In this document: piece by piece, positions 33,072 through 42,739 of the stretch
Layout: every line of letters starts with the position of its first letter
How positions within the stretch are numbered: the first letter of the stretch is position 1
Assembly (NCBI RefSeq): GCF_001423485.1
Contig: NZ_LMOD01000003.1
Span: forward strand, 385,527 to 449,526
Direction of reading: 5' to 3'
Length of the DNA stretch: 64,000 nt
From: Microbacterium sp. Leaf320
GTDB lineage: Bacteria; Actinomycetota; Actinomycetes; Actinomycetales; Microbacteriaceae
Notes under the pieces: generated by a model
Seen by the model: only the letters and a program-made list of their open reading frames with translations
What the model was told of the DNA's origin: nothing
Database searches by the model: none
Program-made: the position numbers and the translations under genes

Positions 33072-34436
33072 TCAGCCGATGCGGATGAGCTTCTTGTTGA
33101 CGAACTCGTCGGCGGCGAGGTGGCCGAGCTCGCGCGAAGTGCCGCTGCGCTTGATGCCGCCGAACGGCAACTCGGGGCTGTCGGCCAGCACGAGGTTTAC
33201 GTAGACCATGCCCGCCTCGATGTTGTCGGCGACGCGCTCGGCCTGCTCGGCGTCGGTCGTGAAGACGTACGAGCCGAGGCCGAACGTGGTGTCGTTCGCG
33301 AGGGCGACCGCGGCGTCCTCATCGGCGACCCGGTAGACGACGGCCGCGGGACCGAAGAGCTCCTCGCGGTAGACGTTCATCTCGGGAGTCACGTCGGCCA
33401 GCACGGTCGGCGCGAAGAACGCCCCGTCACGGGTGCCTCCGGTCAGCAGCGTCGCCCCCTGCTCGACGGCCTGGTCGATCTGCTTCTGCAGGTTCTCGGC
33501 CGCCGTCTCGGACGAGACCGGGCCGAGCACGGTGTCATCGAGCGTCGGGTCGGTCGCCGTCACCGATGCCATCGCCGCCGTGAACTTCTCGACGAACGCG
33601 TCGTACAGACCGTCGACGATGATGAAGCGCTTCGCTCCGTTGCAGGCCTGGCCGTTGTTGTCGAGACGTGCGTCGACGCCCGCCTGCACGGTGGCGTCGA
33701 GGTCGTCGGTGGAGAGCACGATGAACGGGTCGGATCCACCGAGCTCCAGTGCGACCTTCTTGAGGTTGCGTCCGGCGATCTCGGCCACTGCGGCGCCCGC
33801 GCGCTCCGATCCCGTGAGCGAGACGCCCTGCACACGGGGGTCGGCGATCATGTCGGCGATCTGGTCGTTCGTCGCGAGCACGTTCTGGTACGCGCCCTTC
33901 GGGAATCCGGCATCGTGGTAGATCGCCTCGATCGCGGTCGACGACTCGGGGCACTGCGGTGCGGGCTTGAGCAGGATCGTGTTGCCCACGATCAGGTTCG
34001 GAGCCGCGAAACGCACGATCTGGTACGCCGGGAAGTTCCACGGCATGATGCCGACGAGCGGTCCGAGCGATGAGCGGCGGACGATCGCCGTGCCGTCTCC
34101 GAGGATCGCGATCGGCTGGTCGGCCATGATCGCCTCGGCCTGGTCGGCGTAGTACTCGGCGATGTCGGCGGCGAAGTCGACCTCGCCGAGCGCGGCCTCG
34201 CGGGGCTTGCCCATCTCGCGCACGAAGACGTCGGCGAGCGCCTCGCGGCGTTCGCGGTGCAGCTCGGCCGCACGGCGCAGCAGCGCTGCACGCTCCGCCA
34301 CGGTCGAAGACCGCGACCACTCGCGGTGCGCCTCATCGGCAGCTGCGACGGCCGCCTCGATCTGCGCGTCGGTGAAGGTGTCGAAGGACGCCAGCGTCTC
34401 TCCGGTGGCGGGGTTGATGACGGCGTAATCGGTCAT
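33072..34436 (-). CDS. gabD: NAD(P)-dependent succinate-semialdehyde/aminobutyraldehyde dehydrogenase
   Basis: The product has 454 residues, an aldehyde dehydrogenase of the shorter GabD1 type. The catalytic Cys is in NNGQACNGAKRF, the general-base Glu in VALELGGSDPF, and the coenzyme-binding WNFPAYQ near residue 130 is present. It oxidises succinate semialdehyde to succinate, or in this setting possibly 4-aminobutanal to GABA. It is the last gene of the cluster, 26 bases behind a second, longer aldehyde dehydrogenase, with a GAGGAGG ribosome site. The two enzymes probably split the two aldehyde steps of putrescine breakdown; which does which cannot be read from sequence. Confidence 0.88.
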   Translation of the reverse strand: MTDYAVINPATGETLASFDTFTDAQIEAAVAAADEAHREWSRSSTVAERAALLRRAAELHRERREALADVFVREMGKPREAALGEVDFAADIAEYYADQAEAIMADQPIAILGDGTAIVRRSSLGPLVGIMPWNFPAYQIVRFAAPNLIVGNTILLKPAPQCPESSTAIEAIYHDAGFPKGAYQNVLATNDQIADMIADPRVQGVSLTGSERAGAAVAEIAGRNLKKVALELGGSDPFIVLSTDDLDATVQAGVDARLDNNGQACNGAKRFIIVDGLYDAFVEKFTAAMASVTATDPTLDDTVLGPVSSETAAENLQKQIDQAVEQGATLLTGGTRDGAFFAPTVLADVTPEMNVYREELFGPAAVVYRVADEDAAVALANDTTFGLGSYVFTTDAEQAERVADNIEAGMVYVNLVLADSPELPFGGIKRSGTSRELGHLAADEFVNKKLIRIG

Positions 34437-34462
34437 TTTCTCTCCTCCTCTGGGCCGACCGG

Positions 34463-35929
34463 TCAGGAGACCGGGATCAGCGTGTACTTGGTGGACAGGT
34501 ACTCGTGGATGCCCTCGAGACCGCCCTCGCGGCCGACGCCGGACTGCTTGACGCCACCGAAGGGTGCGGCGGCGTTGGACACCACGCCCACGTTGAGACC
34601 CATCATGCCGGTCTCGAGCTTGTCGATCATGCGCTGTCCGCGCTGCAGGTTCTCGGTGAAGACGTACGAGACGAGCCCGTACTCGGTGTCGTTCGCGAGA
34701 CGAACCGCGTCGTCCTCGGTGTCGAAGGTCGCGATCGCGAGCACCGGTCCGAAGATCTCCTCACGGAGGATCGCCGACCCTGCGACGACATCGGTGAGGA
34801 CGGTGGGCTCGTAGAACGTGCCGGTGCCCTCGAGCGCCTTGCCGCCGGCGAGCAGCGTGGCACCGCGTTCCACGGCGTCGTCGACGAGCTCTCCGGCCTT
34901 CGCGACCGCGCCCTCATCGATGAGCGGTCCGATGGCGACGCCCTCTTCGGTGCCGCGGCCGATCTTCATGGCGTTGACCCGCTCGGTGACCTTGCGGGCG
35001 AACTCCTCGGCGACGCCCTTGTGCACGATGAAGCGGTTGGCGGCGGTGCATGCCTGGCCGATGTTGCGGAACTTCGCGGCCAGCGCGCCGTCCACGGCCT
35101 TGTCGAGGTCGGCATCGTCGAACACGACGAACGGGGCGTTGCCGCCCAGCTCCATCGACACGCGCAGCACGCCCTCGGCCGCCTGTGCGATGAGCTTGCG
35201 GCCCACCTCGGTCGAGCCGGTGAACGACAGCTTGCGCAGGCGCGGGTCGGCGATGATCGGGGCAGACAGCGCCGACGACTTCGAGGTCTGCACGACGTTG
35301 ACGACGCCGGCGGGGAGCCCGGCCTTCTCGAGCAGCGACGTGAAGAAGATCGTCGTCAGCGGCGTGAGTGCCGGGGGCTTGATCACCACGGTGCAGCCTG
35401 CCGCGAGGGCGGGAGCGATCTTGCGCGTCGCCATCGCGAACGGGAAGTTCCACGGCGTCACGAAGAACGACGGACCGACGGGACGCTGCGAGACGACCAT
35501 GTGGCCGGTGCCCTCGGGGTTGATGCCGTAGCGACCGCTGATGCGCACGGCCTCTTCGCTGAACCACCGAAGGAACTCGCCGCCGTAGGCGACCTCTCCG
35601 CGCGCCTCGGCGAGAGGCTTGCCCATCTCGAGCGTCATCAGCAGCGCGAGGTCTTCCTTGTGCTCCTGCACGAGGTCGAATGCGCGGCGCAGGATCTCGC
35701 TGCGAGTGCGGGGAGCGGTGGCTGCCCACGAGTCCTGCGCGGCCACGGCCGCATCCAGGGCGCGGATGCCGTCGCCGGGCGTCGCGTCGGCGATCGTGCG
35801 GATCACCGCACCGGTCGCAGGGTCCTGCACGTCGAACGTGCCGCCGGTCTCGCCGTCGATCCACTCTCCCCCGATGAAGAGGCCGGTGGGGATGCTGTCG
35901 AGCAGCGCCTGCTCTGTCTGAGTGCTCAT
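34463..35929 (-). CDS. gabD: NAD(P)-dependent succinate-semialdehyde dehydrogenase, long form
   Basis: The product has 488 residues. It has FVTPWNFPFAMATRKIAPALAAG, VSMELGGNAPFVVFDDADLD with the catalytic Glu, and RNIGQACTAANRF with the catalytic Cys. The N-terminal GLFIGGEWIDG and the C-terminal GRE-GGLEGIHEYLSTKY block are typical of GabD succinate-semialdehyde dehydrogenases (E. coli GabD is 482 residues). I chose the ATG at 35929; the open frame to 35989 is not protein-like. It lies between the APC permease and the shorter dehydrogenase and should complete GABA to succinate conversion. Confidence 0.9.
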   Translation of the reverse strand: MSTQTEQALLDSIPTGLFIGGEWIDGETGGTFDVQDPATGAVIRTIADATPGDGIRALDAAVAAQDSWAATAPRTRSEILRRAFDLVQEHKEDLALLMTLEMGKPLAEARGEVAYGGEFLRWFSEEAVRISGRYGINPEGTGHMVVSQRPVGPSFFVTPWNFPFAMATRKIAPALAAGCTVVIKPPALTPLTTIFFTSLLEKAGLPAGVVNVVQTSKSSALSAPIIADPRLRKLSFTGSTEVGRKLIAQAAEGVLRVSMELGGNAPFVVFDDADLDKAVDGALAAKFRNIGQACTAANRFIVHKGVAEEFARKVTERVNAMKIGRGTEEGVAIGPLIDEGAVAKAGELVDDAVERGATLLAGGKALEGTGTFYEPTVLTDVVAGSAILREEIFGPVLAIATFDTEDDAVRLANDTEYGLVSYVFTENLQRGQRMIDKLETGMMGLNVGVVSNAAAPFGGVKQSGVGREGGLEGIHEYLSTKYTLIPVS

Positions 35930-35960
35930 GGAATCTCTTTCTGTGGGGACGTGGGTGGGG

Positions 35961-37505
35961 TCAGCGTCGGCGAACGCTCGCGGGAGCATCCATGCTGAGC
36001 GTCTCGCCGCGGAAGAACGCCGGGCGCTTGATCGACTGCCAGATCATGATGACGATGCCGATCACGATGATGCCGACGCCGAGGACGAACACGAGGCCGA
36101 GGCCGCCGATGCTCGAGCCGCTGCCGTAGGCAGGATCCATCGAGTCGATGAGCGTCGTCACGAACAGCACTGCGAGGATCGCGCCGCCGACGAGCGGGAA
36201 CAGGAACGTGAAGAAGAAGCTCCTGGCCGAGTCGAACCACTGCTTGCGGAAGTACCAGACGCACGCGAACGCGGTGAGGCCGTAGTAGAAGCAGATCATC
36301 ATGCCGAGCGAGAGGATCGTGTCGGTGAGCACGTTCTCGCTCACCAGGCGCATCACGGCGTAGAAGACGGATGCGACCACGGCAGAGACGATCGTCGAGT
36401 AGCCCGGCGTGAAGAAGCGCGGGCTCACCCGAGCGAACTTCTTCGGCAGGGCCCCGTAGTGCCCCATCGCCAGCAATGTGCGGGCAGGGCCGACGGCGGT
36501 CGACTGCAGAGATGCCGCCGAGCTCGAGAGCACCGCGAGCGACACGAGGAACGCCAGCGGTCCGAGGATCGGGTCGGACAGGGCGAAGAACACGTTCGCC
36601 GAGATGTCCTCGTTCGCGAGACCGTACTCGCCGGTGCCGACACCCGCGAACATGATCAGGCCGATCGCGAGCAGCAGGTACAGGGCGACGACGACCACGA
36701 CGGTGACCATCGCGGCGCGACCAGGGGTCTTGGCCGGGTCCTTCGTCTCTTCATTCATGGTCAGGACGACGTCCCAACCCCAGAAGATGAAGATCGACAG
36801 CGACAGGCCCGCGGCGAAGGCGCTGAAGGACGGCACCTCGAACGGGTTGAACCACGACCACGAGAACGCGGTCGGCTCGGGGGCGTCTCCGTTGACGGCC
36901 TTGACGATCGCGACGGTCGCGAAGACGACGAGCACGAGCACCTGGAAACCGACCAGGATGTACTGGAACTTCTGCGTGGTCTGCATGTCGCGGTACGACA
37001 CCAGCGTCGCCCCGAGCATGAAGAGCAGACAGACGACGACGTTGATGAACGGGTTGAAGGCGAGATCCGCGATCTCGGGGTTGCCGCTGAGCTGCGCGAT
37101 CAGCAGGAAGAGGAATTCGACGGCGATGCCGGCGAGGTTCGACAGCACGATGACGGTCGCGGCGATCAGGCCCCAGCCGGTCATCCAGCCGATCCACGGG
37201 CCGAACGCTCGCACGCCCCAGGTGAACGACGTTCCGGAGTCCGGCATCATCCGGTTGAGCTCGCGATAGCCGAAGGCGGTCAAGAGCATCGGAATGAAGC
37301 CGACGAGCATGATCGCGGGCACCTGGGTGCCGACGACCGCGACCGTCGGTCCGAGCGATGCGGTGAGGGTGTATGCGGGCGCGATCGTGGACACGCCGAT
37401 CACGACGGCTCCGAGGACGCCGACGGCACCTGCGCTGAGCCCCTTCTGGGAGATCCCGGTCGTCACACCGGATTCGGGCTCCGTCGCCCGGTTCGTGCTG
37501 CTCAT
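35961..37505 (-). CDS. APC-family amino acid/polyamine permease
   Basis: The product has 514 residues with about 12 membrane helices. The first helix carries GAVVIGVSTIAPAYTLTASLG, an APC-superfamily pattern, and a cytosolic loop has SYRDMQTTQKFQY. It is a secondary transporter for an amino acid or amine. Placed in a putrescine/GABA catabolic cluster, putrescine or another polyamine is a plausible cargo, but this is inferred from neighbours. Its ATG shares one base with the stop of the Usp gene (TGATG), so they are translationally coupled. Confidence 0.85.
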   Translation of the reverse strand: MSSTNRATEPESGVTTGISQKGLSAGAVGVLGAVVIGVSTIAPAYTLTASLGPTVAVVGTQVPAIMLVGFIPMLLTAFGYRELNRMMPDSGTSFTWGVRAFGPWIGWMTGWGLIAATVIVLSNLAGIAVEFLFLLIAQLSGNPEIADLAFNPFINVVVCLLFMLGATLVSYRDMQTTQKFQYILVGFQVLVLVVFATVAIVKAVNGDAPEPTAFSWSWFNPFEVPSFSAFAAGLSLSIFIFWGWDVVLTMNEETKDPAKTPGRAAMVTVVVVVALYLLLAIGLIMFAGVGTGEYGLANEDISANVFFALSDPILGPLAFLVSLAVLSSSAASLQSTAVGPARTLLAMGHYGALPKKFARVSPRFFTPGYSTIVSAVVASVFYAVMRLVSENVLTDTILSLGMMICFYYGLTAFACVWYFRKQWFDSARSFFFTFLFPLVGGAILAVLFVTTLIDSMDPAYGSGSSIGGLGLVFVLGVGIIVIGIVIMIWQSIKRPAFFRGETLSMDAPASVRRR

Positions 37506-38389
37506 CAGCGGACTCCTGCTTCGGCGCGGGTGCGCGGGACGACGATCATGGGTACGGGCAGTTCGTGCAGCATCTTCGCTGCGGTGGAGCCCAGGAACAG
37601 GCGGCGCGGCTGCGCCAGACGGCTGGAGCCGACGAGGACGACCTCACCGGGCAGCCACGAGAGGTTCGCGACGGCATCCTCGACGCTGTCACCCGGTGCC
37701 TCTTCGACCTCGGCCTTGAGCTCTTCGGGAAGAAGCCCCTTCGCGAGGGCGAGAACGTCGTGTGCATGCGCCTCTCCTACCACGCGGATCGCACCGGTGT
37801 CGAGACCGGGCGGCACGTCGAACGGCACGAGGGAGACCAGACGCAGACCGACGCGGGACTCGGTCGCGATCGCCGCAGCCTCGTCGAGCAGGTTGTCTGC
37901 TCCTGCGCGGTTGCCGACGGCTGCCGTCACCCGAGGCAGGACGTGGTCGTCCTCGTCGGCGGTGCCCGCCGGGGCGAGTGCGACGGGGATGGTCGACGAG
38001 TGCAGCAGCTCCGAGGCGACGCTGCCGAGACGGTGGCGGCCGAAGATGCTGCCGCCGGCGGTCCCGATGACGATCAGTCGGGCGTCGAACTCCTCACCCG
38101 CGGCGATCAGCCCCTCGGCGAAGGACTCGCCGAAGCGCACGTGACCCGTACGGGTCAGCTCCTGCGGCAGGCGCACGACCGCATCCTCGAGCCACTCCTT
38201 CGCCTGTCGGCGGATGTGGTCCTCGTAGGCCCGCTCCGGAGGCACCGCCGCGCTGCGGGTGCCCTCCGAGGGCAGCACGATCACGAGGTGCAGAACAGCC
38301 CCGAGGCTGCGTGCGAGCCGCGCGCCCAGAGCCGCGGCATCCGCACCCGCATCCGTCGCCGTGTAGCCGACGACGACTGCGCCGGTCAT
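37505..38389 (-). CDS. tandem universal stress protein
   Basis: The product has 294 residues made of two Usp domains. The first ends with GTAGGSIFGRHRLGSVASELLHSS, which fits the ATP-binding G-2X-G-9X-G(S/T) motif; the second ends with VGSSRLAQPRRLFLGSTAAKM, a variant in which the first glycine pair is replaced by serines. Usp proteins bind ATP or AMP and modulate stress responses or transporter activity. Coupling by one-base overlaps on both sides (with the oxidase upstream and the permease downstream) suggests it serves the amine uptake and catabolic pathway, perhaps as a permease regulator. The real start is the ATG at 38389; the longer open frame is an antisense shadow. Confidence 0.85.
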   Translation of the reverse strand: MTGAVVVGYTATDAGADAAALGARLARSLGAVLHLVIVLPSEGTRSAAVPPERAYEDHIRRQAKEWLEDAVVRLPQELTRTGHVRFGESFAEGLIAAGEEFDARLIVIGTAGGSIFGRHRLGSVASELLHSSTIPVALAPAGTADEDDHVLPRVTAAVGNRAGADNLLDEAAAIATESRVGLRLVSLVPFDVPPGLDTGAIRVVGEAHAHDVLALAKGLLPEELKAEVEEAPGDSVEDAVANLSWLPGEVVLVGSSRLAQPRRLFLGSTAAKMLHELPVPMIVVPRTRAEAGVR

Positions 38390-39771
38390 CAGCCGACCTC
38401 GGCGGTGTCGCCGGCGGCGCGGCTCGAGTCGACGATGTTCGAGGCCACGAGGTGGCCCATGCGGATCGCGCCGTCGACGTGCTGGTAGCCGGCGCCCGCG
38501 AGATCGCTGCACGCGAAGTGGATCGGGCCGACGGTCGAGCGCAGGTCTGCGCCGTAGCGGTGCAGGCCCCCCATGTCGAAGCTCGCCGCGTACGCGCCGC
38601 GGGTCCACTCCTCGGTGCCCCAGTCGCTCTCGTAGTAGACGACGGGGTTCTTGGCCTCGGGTCCGTAGTAGTGCGACAGCGACTCGAGGATGCGCTCCTT
38701 GCGCTCCTCGGCCGTGAGCGTGAAGAGGTCATCGGCGTTCTGGTCGCTGACGAAGCCGACCAGGGTGCCGCGCTCGTCTGCGTGGTTCGTGTTGTCGTAC
38801 GCCTCGTGCGCCAGCTCGTACGGGCTGAACGCAGTGCCGCTGAGGCCCTGCTCGCGCCAGAACGGACGGTCGTAGACGGCGTGCACCTTGATGACGAAGC
38901 CCATCGAGATGTGCTGGTGCATCTGGTGCTGACGACGCGGCAGCGGCGGCACGAAGGCGATGCGGCTGTAGAGCACCGGCGCGTGTGCGAGGATCGCGAA
39001 CCGCGCGCGCACGGTGAGCTCGTCGGTCGTGGCGGTCACGCCGTCGGCGCCCCACTCGAGCGAGCGCACCGGCTGGTTGAGGTAGACGTCGTCGCCGAGG
39101 CGCTCGGCCAGCAGCAGCGGCACCTTCTGCAGGCCGCCGACGACGCGCTTGTCGAGAATGAAGTCGGCGTCGACGAGGTTCGAGTAGGAACCTGCGGATG
39201 CCGCCATCAGCAGCGACTGCAGCAGCGAGAACGAGTGCGTGGGCTTGGTGAGCATCGCGGATCCCGTGGCGAAGGCCAGGTTGCGCACGGCCTCATCGTC
39301 ATCGGTCTGCGCTCGCAGCCAGGCATCCCAGGTGACCGAGTCCCACTCCTTGGCGTTCGCGTGCTCCCACGGACGATCGGGGTCGATCTCGGCGACCATG
39401 GCGTCGAGGCGTTCGGTGATCTCGGCGATGACCGCCTCGGTCGCAGCCGACACCGGGAACATCTCGCCGGTGAAGCGGTGCGTCTGACCGTCGGGGCCGA
39501 CGTACACGCTGTCGCCCTCGCGGTAACGGCTGTAGGTCTCGAGCCCCAGCTCCTCGATGGTGTCCTTCAGCGCGTCCTGATCGGGCGAGACCCACTGTCC
39601 GCCGATCTCGAGCATGGCGCCGTCGATGACATCGGTCCACAGACGGCCTCCGACGCGGTCGCGGGCCTCCAGGACGGCGACCGACAGGCCGGCCTTGCGC
39701 AGGTCGTTCGCCGCCGTGAGCCCTGCGGCTCCCGCACCGACGATCAGCACGTCACGGGTGATCTCAGCCAT
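38389..39771 (-). CDS. flavin amine oxidase, putrescine oxidase-like
   Basis: The product has 460 residues. The N-terminal FAD-binding motif is DVLIVGAGAAGLTAANDLRKAG with VLEARDRVGGR following, and the C-terminal FAD block includes HVDGAIRMGHLVASNI. The body has the monoamine-oxidase fold (QWVSPDQDAL, FSLLQSLLMAASAGSY). Actinobacterial putrescine oxidases of this size oxidise putrescine to 4-aminobutanal, ammonia and hydrogen peroxide. The neighbouring GABA and succinate-semialdehyde genes support that substrate. Stop and next start overlap by one base (TGATG). No signal peptide; cytosolic. It has a GAAGGAG ribosome site. Confidence 0.85.
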   Translation of the reverse strand: MAEITRDVLIVGAGAAGLTAANDLRKAGLSVAVLEARDRVGGRLWTDVIDGAMLEIGGQWVSPDQDALKDTIEELGLETYSRYREGDSVYVGPDGQTHRFTGEMFPVSAATEAVIAEITERLDAMVAEIDPDRPWEHANAKEWDSVTWDAWLRAQTDDDEAVRNLAFATGSAMLTKPTHSFSLLQSLLMAASAGSYSNLVDADFILDKRVVGGLQKVPLLLAERLGDDVYLNQPVRSLEWGADGVTATTDELTVRARFAILAHAPVLYSRIAFVPPLPRRQHQMHQHISMGFVIKVHAVYDRPFWREQGLSGTAFSPYELAHEAYDNTNHADERGTLVGFVSDQNADDLFTLTAEERKERILESLSHYYGPEAKNPVVYYESDWGTEEWTRGAYAASFDMGGLHRYGADLRSTVGPIHFACSDLAGAGYQHVDGAIRMGHLVASNIVDSSRAAGDTAEVG

Positions 39772-39801
39772 CTGCTTCTCCTTCGTTGGAAAGGGGTAGT
39801 G

Positions 39802-39842
39802 CCGGTCGCGATCCGAAATCCCCCGATACGAATCGCGACCGG
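39802..39842 (-). terminator. hairpin between GABA permease and amine oxidase genes
   Basis: A perfect 11-base inverted repeat, CCGGTCGCGAT with ATCGCGACCGG, and a 19-base loop. It lies between genes of the same strand, so it is probably a partial terminator or RNA-stability element rather than the end of the operon. Confidence 0.55.
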
Positions 39843-39850
39843 ACGTCTGT

Positions 39851-41329
39851 TCAGGTCGCGACGGCGTCGCTTCCCGATGTCTCGGTCGCCTGTGCGGCGT
39901 TGCGCTTGGTGAGATTGCGACGCACGAACGGCCAGAAAAGCACGAGCACGCCGGTGGCGATGAGGCTCGTCCAGACCTGGGTGCGTCCGCCCTCGGTCGT
40001 GAGCATCACCACGAGCACTGCGGCGATGCAGGTGATCAGCACGATGTTGAGCCACGGGTGCAGCCACATCTTCAGCTTGAGGTTCGCGACCTCCTCCGGC
40101 GTCATCTTCTGACGCAGCCGCCACTGGGTCAGCGCGATGAAGACGTAGACGAACAGCGCGACGAGACCCGCCGAATTCATGATGAAGTCGAAGATGCCCG
40201 AGCCGGGTGTGAAGAAGTTCACGAGGGTGGCGATGAGGCCGCCGATGGTCGAGGCGAGCAGCGCCATGACGGGCACGCCGCTCTTCGACTTCTTCGTCAT
40301 GATCTTCGGCGCGAAGCCCTGCTCGGCCAGCGCCGAGAACATGCGCGATGCGGAGTACAGGCCGGAGTTCAGCACCGAGATCACGGCGGTGAAGATGACG
40401 AGCTGCATGATGATGCTCGCGCCGGGGATGCCGAACTGCTCGAGCGCGTACGTGAACGGCGCGTTGGCGACATCGGTCGGCACGGGGAGCTCGTCCCACG
40501 GCACGACGGTGACGATGATGAGCACGGATCCGACGAAGAACAGCAGGATGCGCCAGATGATCGTGCTCGTCGCCTGACGGATGCCCTTGGCCGGATCCTC
40601 GGACTCGGCCGACGCCATCACGGCGATCTCCGTGCCGAAGTACGAGAAGATCACCAGCGCGACACCGGTGAAGGCGACGCCGTAGCCGTTCGGGGCGAAG
40701 CCGCCGTGCTCCCAGAGGTTCGATACCGAGACCTCGGAGTTCGGCCAGAGTCCGAAGGCGAAGAGCAGACCGGCGCCGAGGAACACGACGATCGCGAGCA
40801 CCTTGATGCTGGCGAGCCAGAACTCGACCTCGCCGAATGTGCGGACCGAGATGACGTTGGTTCCGACGAAGATCGCGATGAGGATCAGCGACCAGGCCCA
40901 GGACGGCACCACCGGGAACCAGCTGGCCATCGTCTCGCCGCCGAGAACCGCCTCGTAAGCGAGAACGCCGACCCAGAAGTACCAGTACAGCCAGCCCACG
41001 AGGTAGGCGGCCCAGTTGCCGAGGCCGACCCTGGCGTACTCCATGAACGAGCCGATGGCCGGACGCGATGCCGCCATCTCGCCGAGCATCCGCATCGCCA
41101 GGAATACCAGCAGGCCGCCGATGAGGTACGACAGCACGGCCGCGGGCCCCACGGCGCGGATGACGTTGCCCGATCCGACGAACAGGCTCGCGCCGATGAT
41201 CCCGCCGAGCGTGATCATCGTGACGTGACGGGACCGCAGCTTCTTCGTGCGCGGGTTCGCGCCGGCGAAACCGGCCGACGTCTCAGGGGAGACGGGCCGA
41301 TCCCACTGCGATTCCGGTTGGGTCGACAT
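39851..41329 (-). CDS. gabP: amino acid permease, GABA permease-like
   Basis: The product has 492 residues and 12 membrane helices. The N-terminal LRSRHVTMITLGGIIGASLFVGSG (residues 32-55) and the PAVLSYLIGGLLVFLAMRMLGEMAA block belong to the GABA/aromatic amino acid branch of APC transporters, and YFGTEIAVMASAESEDPAKGIRQA is the family's loop. GABA is the likely substrate because the gene starts one base after gabT stops (TGA-C-ATG). Confidence 0.88.
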   Translation of the reverse strand: MSTQPESQWDRPVSPETSAGFAGANPRTKKLRSRHVTMITLGGIIGASLFVGSGNVIRAVGPAAVLSYLIGGLLVFLAMRMLGEMAASRPAIGSFMEYARVGLGNWAAYLVGWLYWYFWVGVLAYEAVLGGETMASWFPVVPSWAWSLILIAIFVGTNVISVRTFGEVEFWLASIKVLAIVVFLGAGLLFAFGLWPNSEVSVSNLWEHGGFAPNGYGVAFTGVALVIFSYFGTEIAVMASAESEDPAKGIRQATSTIIWRILLFFVGSVLIIVTVVPWDELPVPTDVANAPFTYALEQFGIPGASIIMQLVIFTAVISVLNSGLYSASRMFSALAEQGFAPKIMTKKSKSGVPVMALLASTIGGLIATLVNFFTPGSGIFDFIMNSAGLVALFVYVFIALTQWRLRQKMTPEEVANLKLKMWLHPWLNIVLITCIAAVLVVMLTTEGGRTQVWTSLIATGVLVLFWPFVRRNLTKRNAAQATETSGSDAVAT

Positions 41330-41330
41330 G

Positions 41331-42692
41331 TCAGGCCGCAGCGAGCGCCGCAGCGACGACGTCGAGGCCCTCGTTCAGCAGATCGTCGCCGATCGCGAGC
41401 GGCGGCAGGAAGCGGATGACATTGCCGTAGGTGCCGCAGGTGAGGACGATGACGCCCTGGGCGACGCACGCCTTGGCGACAGCTGCGGTGAGTGCGGCAT
41501 CCGGCGCCTTGGTCTCGGGATCGACGAACTCGGCCGCGATCATCGCACCGTGTCCGCGGATGTCGCCGATGCGGGCATCCTGCTGCTGCATGGCTGCGAG
41601 GCGTGTCGTGAGGATCTCGCCGATCTCGCGGGCCCGCTCGATCACGCCGTCGTTCTCGAAGACGTCGATCGCGGCGAGCGCTGCGGCACAGGCGATCGGG
41701 TTGCCGCCGTAGGTGCCGCCGAGGCCGCCCGAGTGCGAGGCGTCCATGATCTCTGCGCGGCCGGTGACGGCGGCGAGCGGCAGGCCGCCCGCGATGCCCT
41801 TGGCCGTGGTGATGAGGTCGGGCTCGATGCCGAAGATCTCGCTCGCGAACATGTGCCCGGTGCGGGCGAAGCCCGTCTGCACCTCGTCGGCGATGAAGAC
41901 GACGCCGTTCGCGCGGCACCATTCGGCGATCGCCGGCAGGAAGCCCTCGGCGGGGACGATGAAGCCGCCCTCGCCCTGGATCGGCTCGATGATCACGGCG
42001 GCGAGGTTGTCGGCACCGATCTGCTTCTCGAGCTGGAGGATGACGCGGGATGCCGCCTCGGGGCCTGCGAGCCCGTCGCGGAACGGGTACGACATCGGTG
42101 CGCGGTACACCTCGGGCGCGAACGGGCCGAACCCGCTCTTGTAGGGCATCGACTTGGCGGTCAGCGCCATGGTGAGGTTGGTGCGGCCGTGGTAGCCGTG
42201 GTCGAAGGCGACGACCGCCTGGCGACCGGTGTGCTTGCGGGCGATCTTGATCGCGTTCTCGACGGCCTCGGCGCCGGAGTTGAACAGCGCGCTCTTCTTC
42301 GCGAAGTCGCCGGGGGTGAGGCGGTTGAGGGCCTCGGCGACCTCGATGTACGACTCGTACGGCGAGATCATGAAGCAGGTGTGCGTGAACTGCGCGGCCT
42401 GAGCGGCGACGGCTGCGGCGACCTTCGGGTGCGCGTTGCCGACCGTGGTCACGGCGATGCCGGATCCCAAGTCGATGAGCGAGTTGCCGTCGGCGTCGAC
42501 GACCACTCCTCCGCCTGCGGCGACGGCCGCGACGGGAACAGTGTGCCCGACACCCGCTGCCACGGCGTCTGCCTTGCGTGCGAGGATCTCCGCCGACCGG
42601 GGGCCGGGAAGGTCTGTCACGAGGCGACGCTCCTGGGGGAGCTCGGGTCCGCCGAGGGGAACTGCAACAGCTGCGTTGTCGAGGAGTGCCAT
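41331..42692 (-). CDS. gabT: 4-aminobutyrate-2-oxoglutarate transaminase
   Basis: The product has 453 residues. A class III PLP aminotransferase: FNSGAEAVENAIKIAR for phosphate binding, FDHGYHGRTNLTMALT, the Asp in FIADEVQTGFARTG, and the PLP lysine in TTAKGIAGGLPLAAVTG. LPQERRLVTDLPGPRSAEIL at the N-terminus is typical of actinobacterial GabT. It moves the amino group of GABA to 2-oxoglutarate, giving succinate semialdehyde and glutamate. TACGCT seven bases before the ATG (42700-42705) makes it leaderless and the first gene of the cluster. It is divergent from a PucR-type regulator. Confidence 0.93.
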   Translation of the reverse strand: MALLDNAAVAVPLGGPELPQERRLVTDLPGPRSAEILARKADAVAAGVGHTVPVAAVAAGGGVVVDADGNSLIDLGSGIAVTTVGNAHPKVAAAVAAQAAQFTHTCFMISPYESYIEVAEALNRLTPGDFAKKSALFNSGAEAVENAIKIARKHTGRQAVVAFDHGYHGRTNLTMALTAKSMPYKSGFGPFAPEVYRAPMSYPFRDGLAGPEAASRVILQLEKQIGADNLAAVIIEPIQGEGGFIVPAEGFLPAIAEWCRANGVVFIADEVQTGFARTGHMFASEIFGIEPDLITTAKGIAGGLPLAAVTGRAEIMDASHSGGLGGTYGGNPIACAAALAAIDVFENDGVIERAREIGEILTTRLAAMQQQDARIGDIRGHGAMIAAEFVDPETKAPDAALTAAVAKACVAQGVIVLTCGTYGNVIRFLPPLAIGDDLLNEGLDVVAAALAAA

Positions 42693-42699
42693 GTGGGCG

Positions 42700-42705
42700 A
42701 GCGTA
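42700..42705 (-). promoter_or_regulatory. -10 element of leaderless gabT
   Basis: TACGCT on the minus strand ends seven bases before the ATG; no ribosome site. Confidence 0.55.
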
Positions 42706-42739
42706 CGACTCGAACATCGACCGCCGCATTCGCCCAGCT

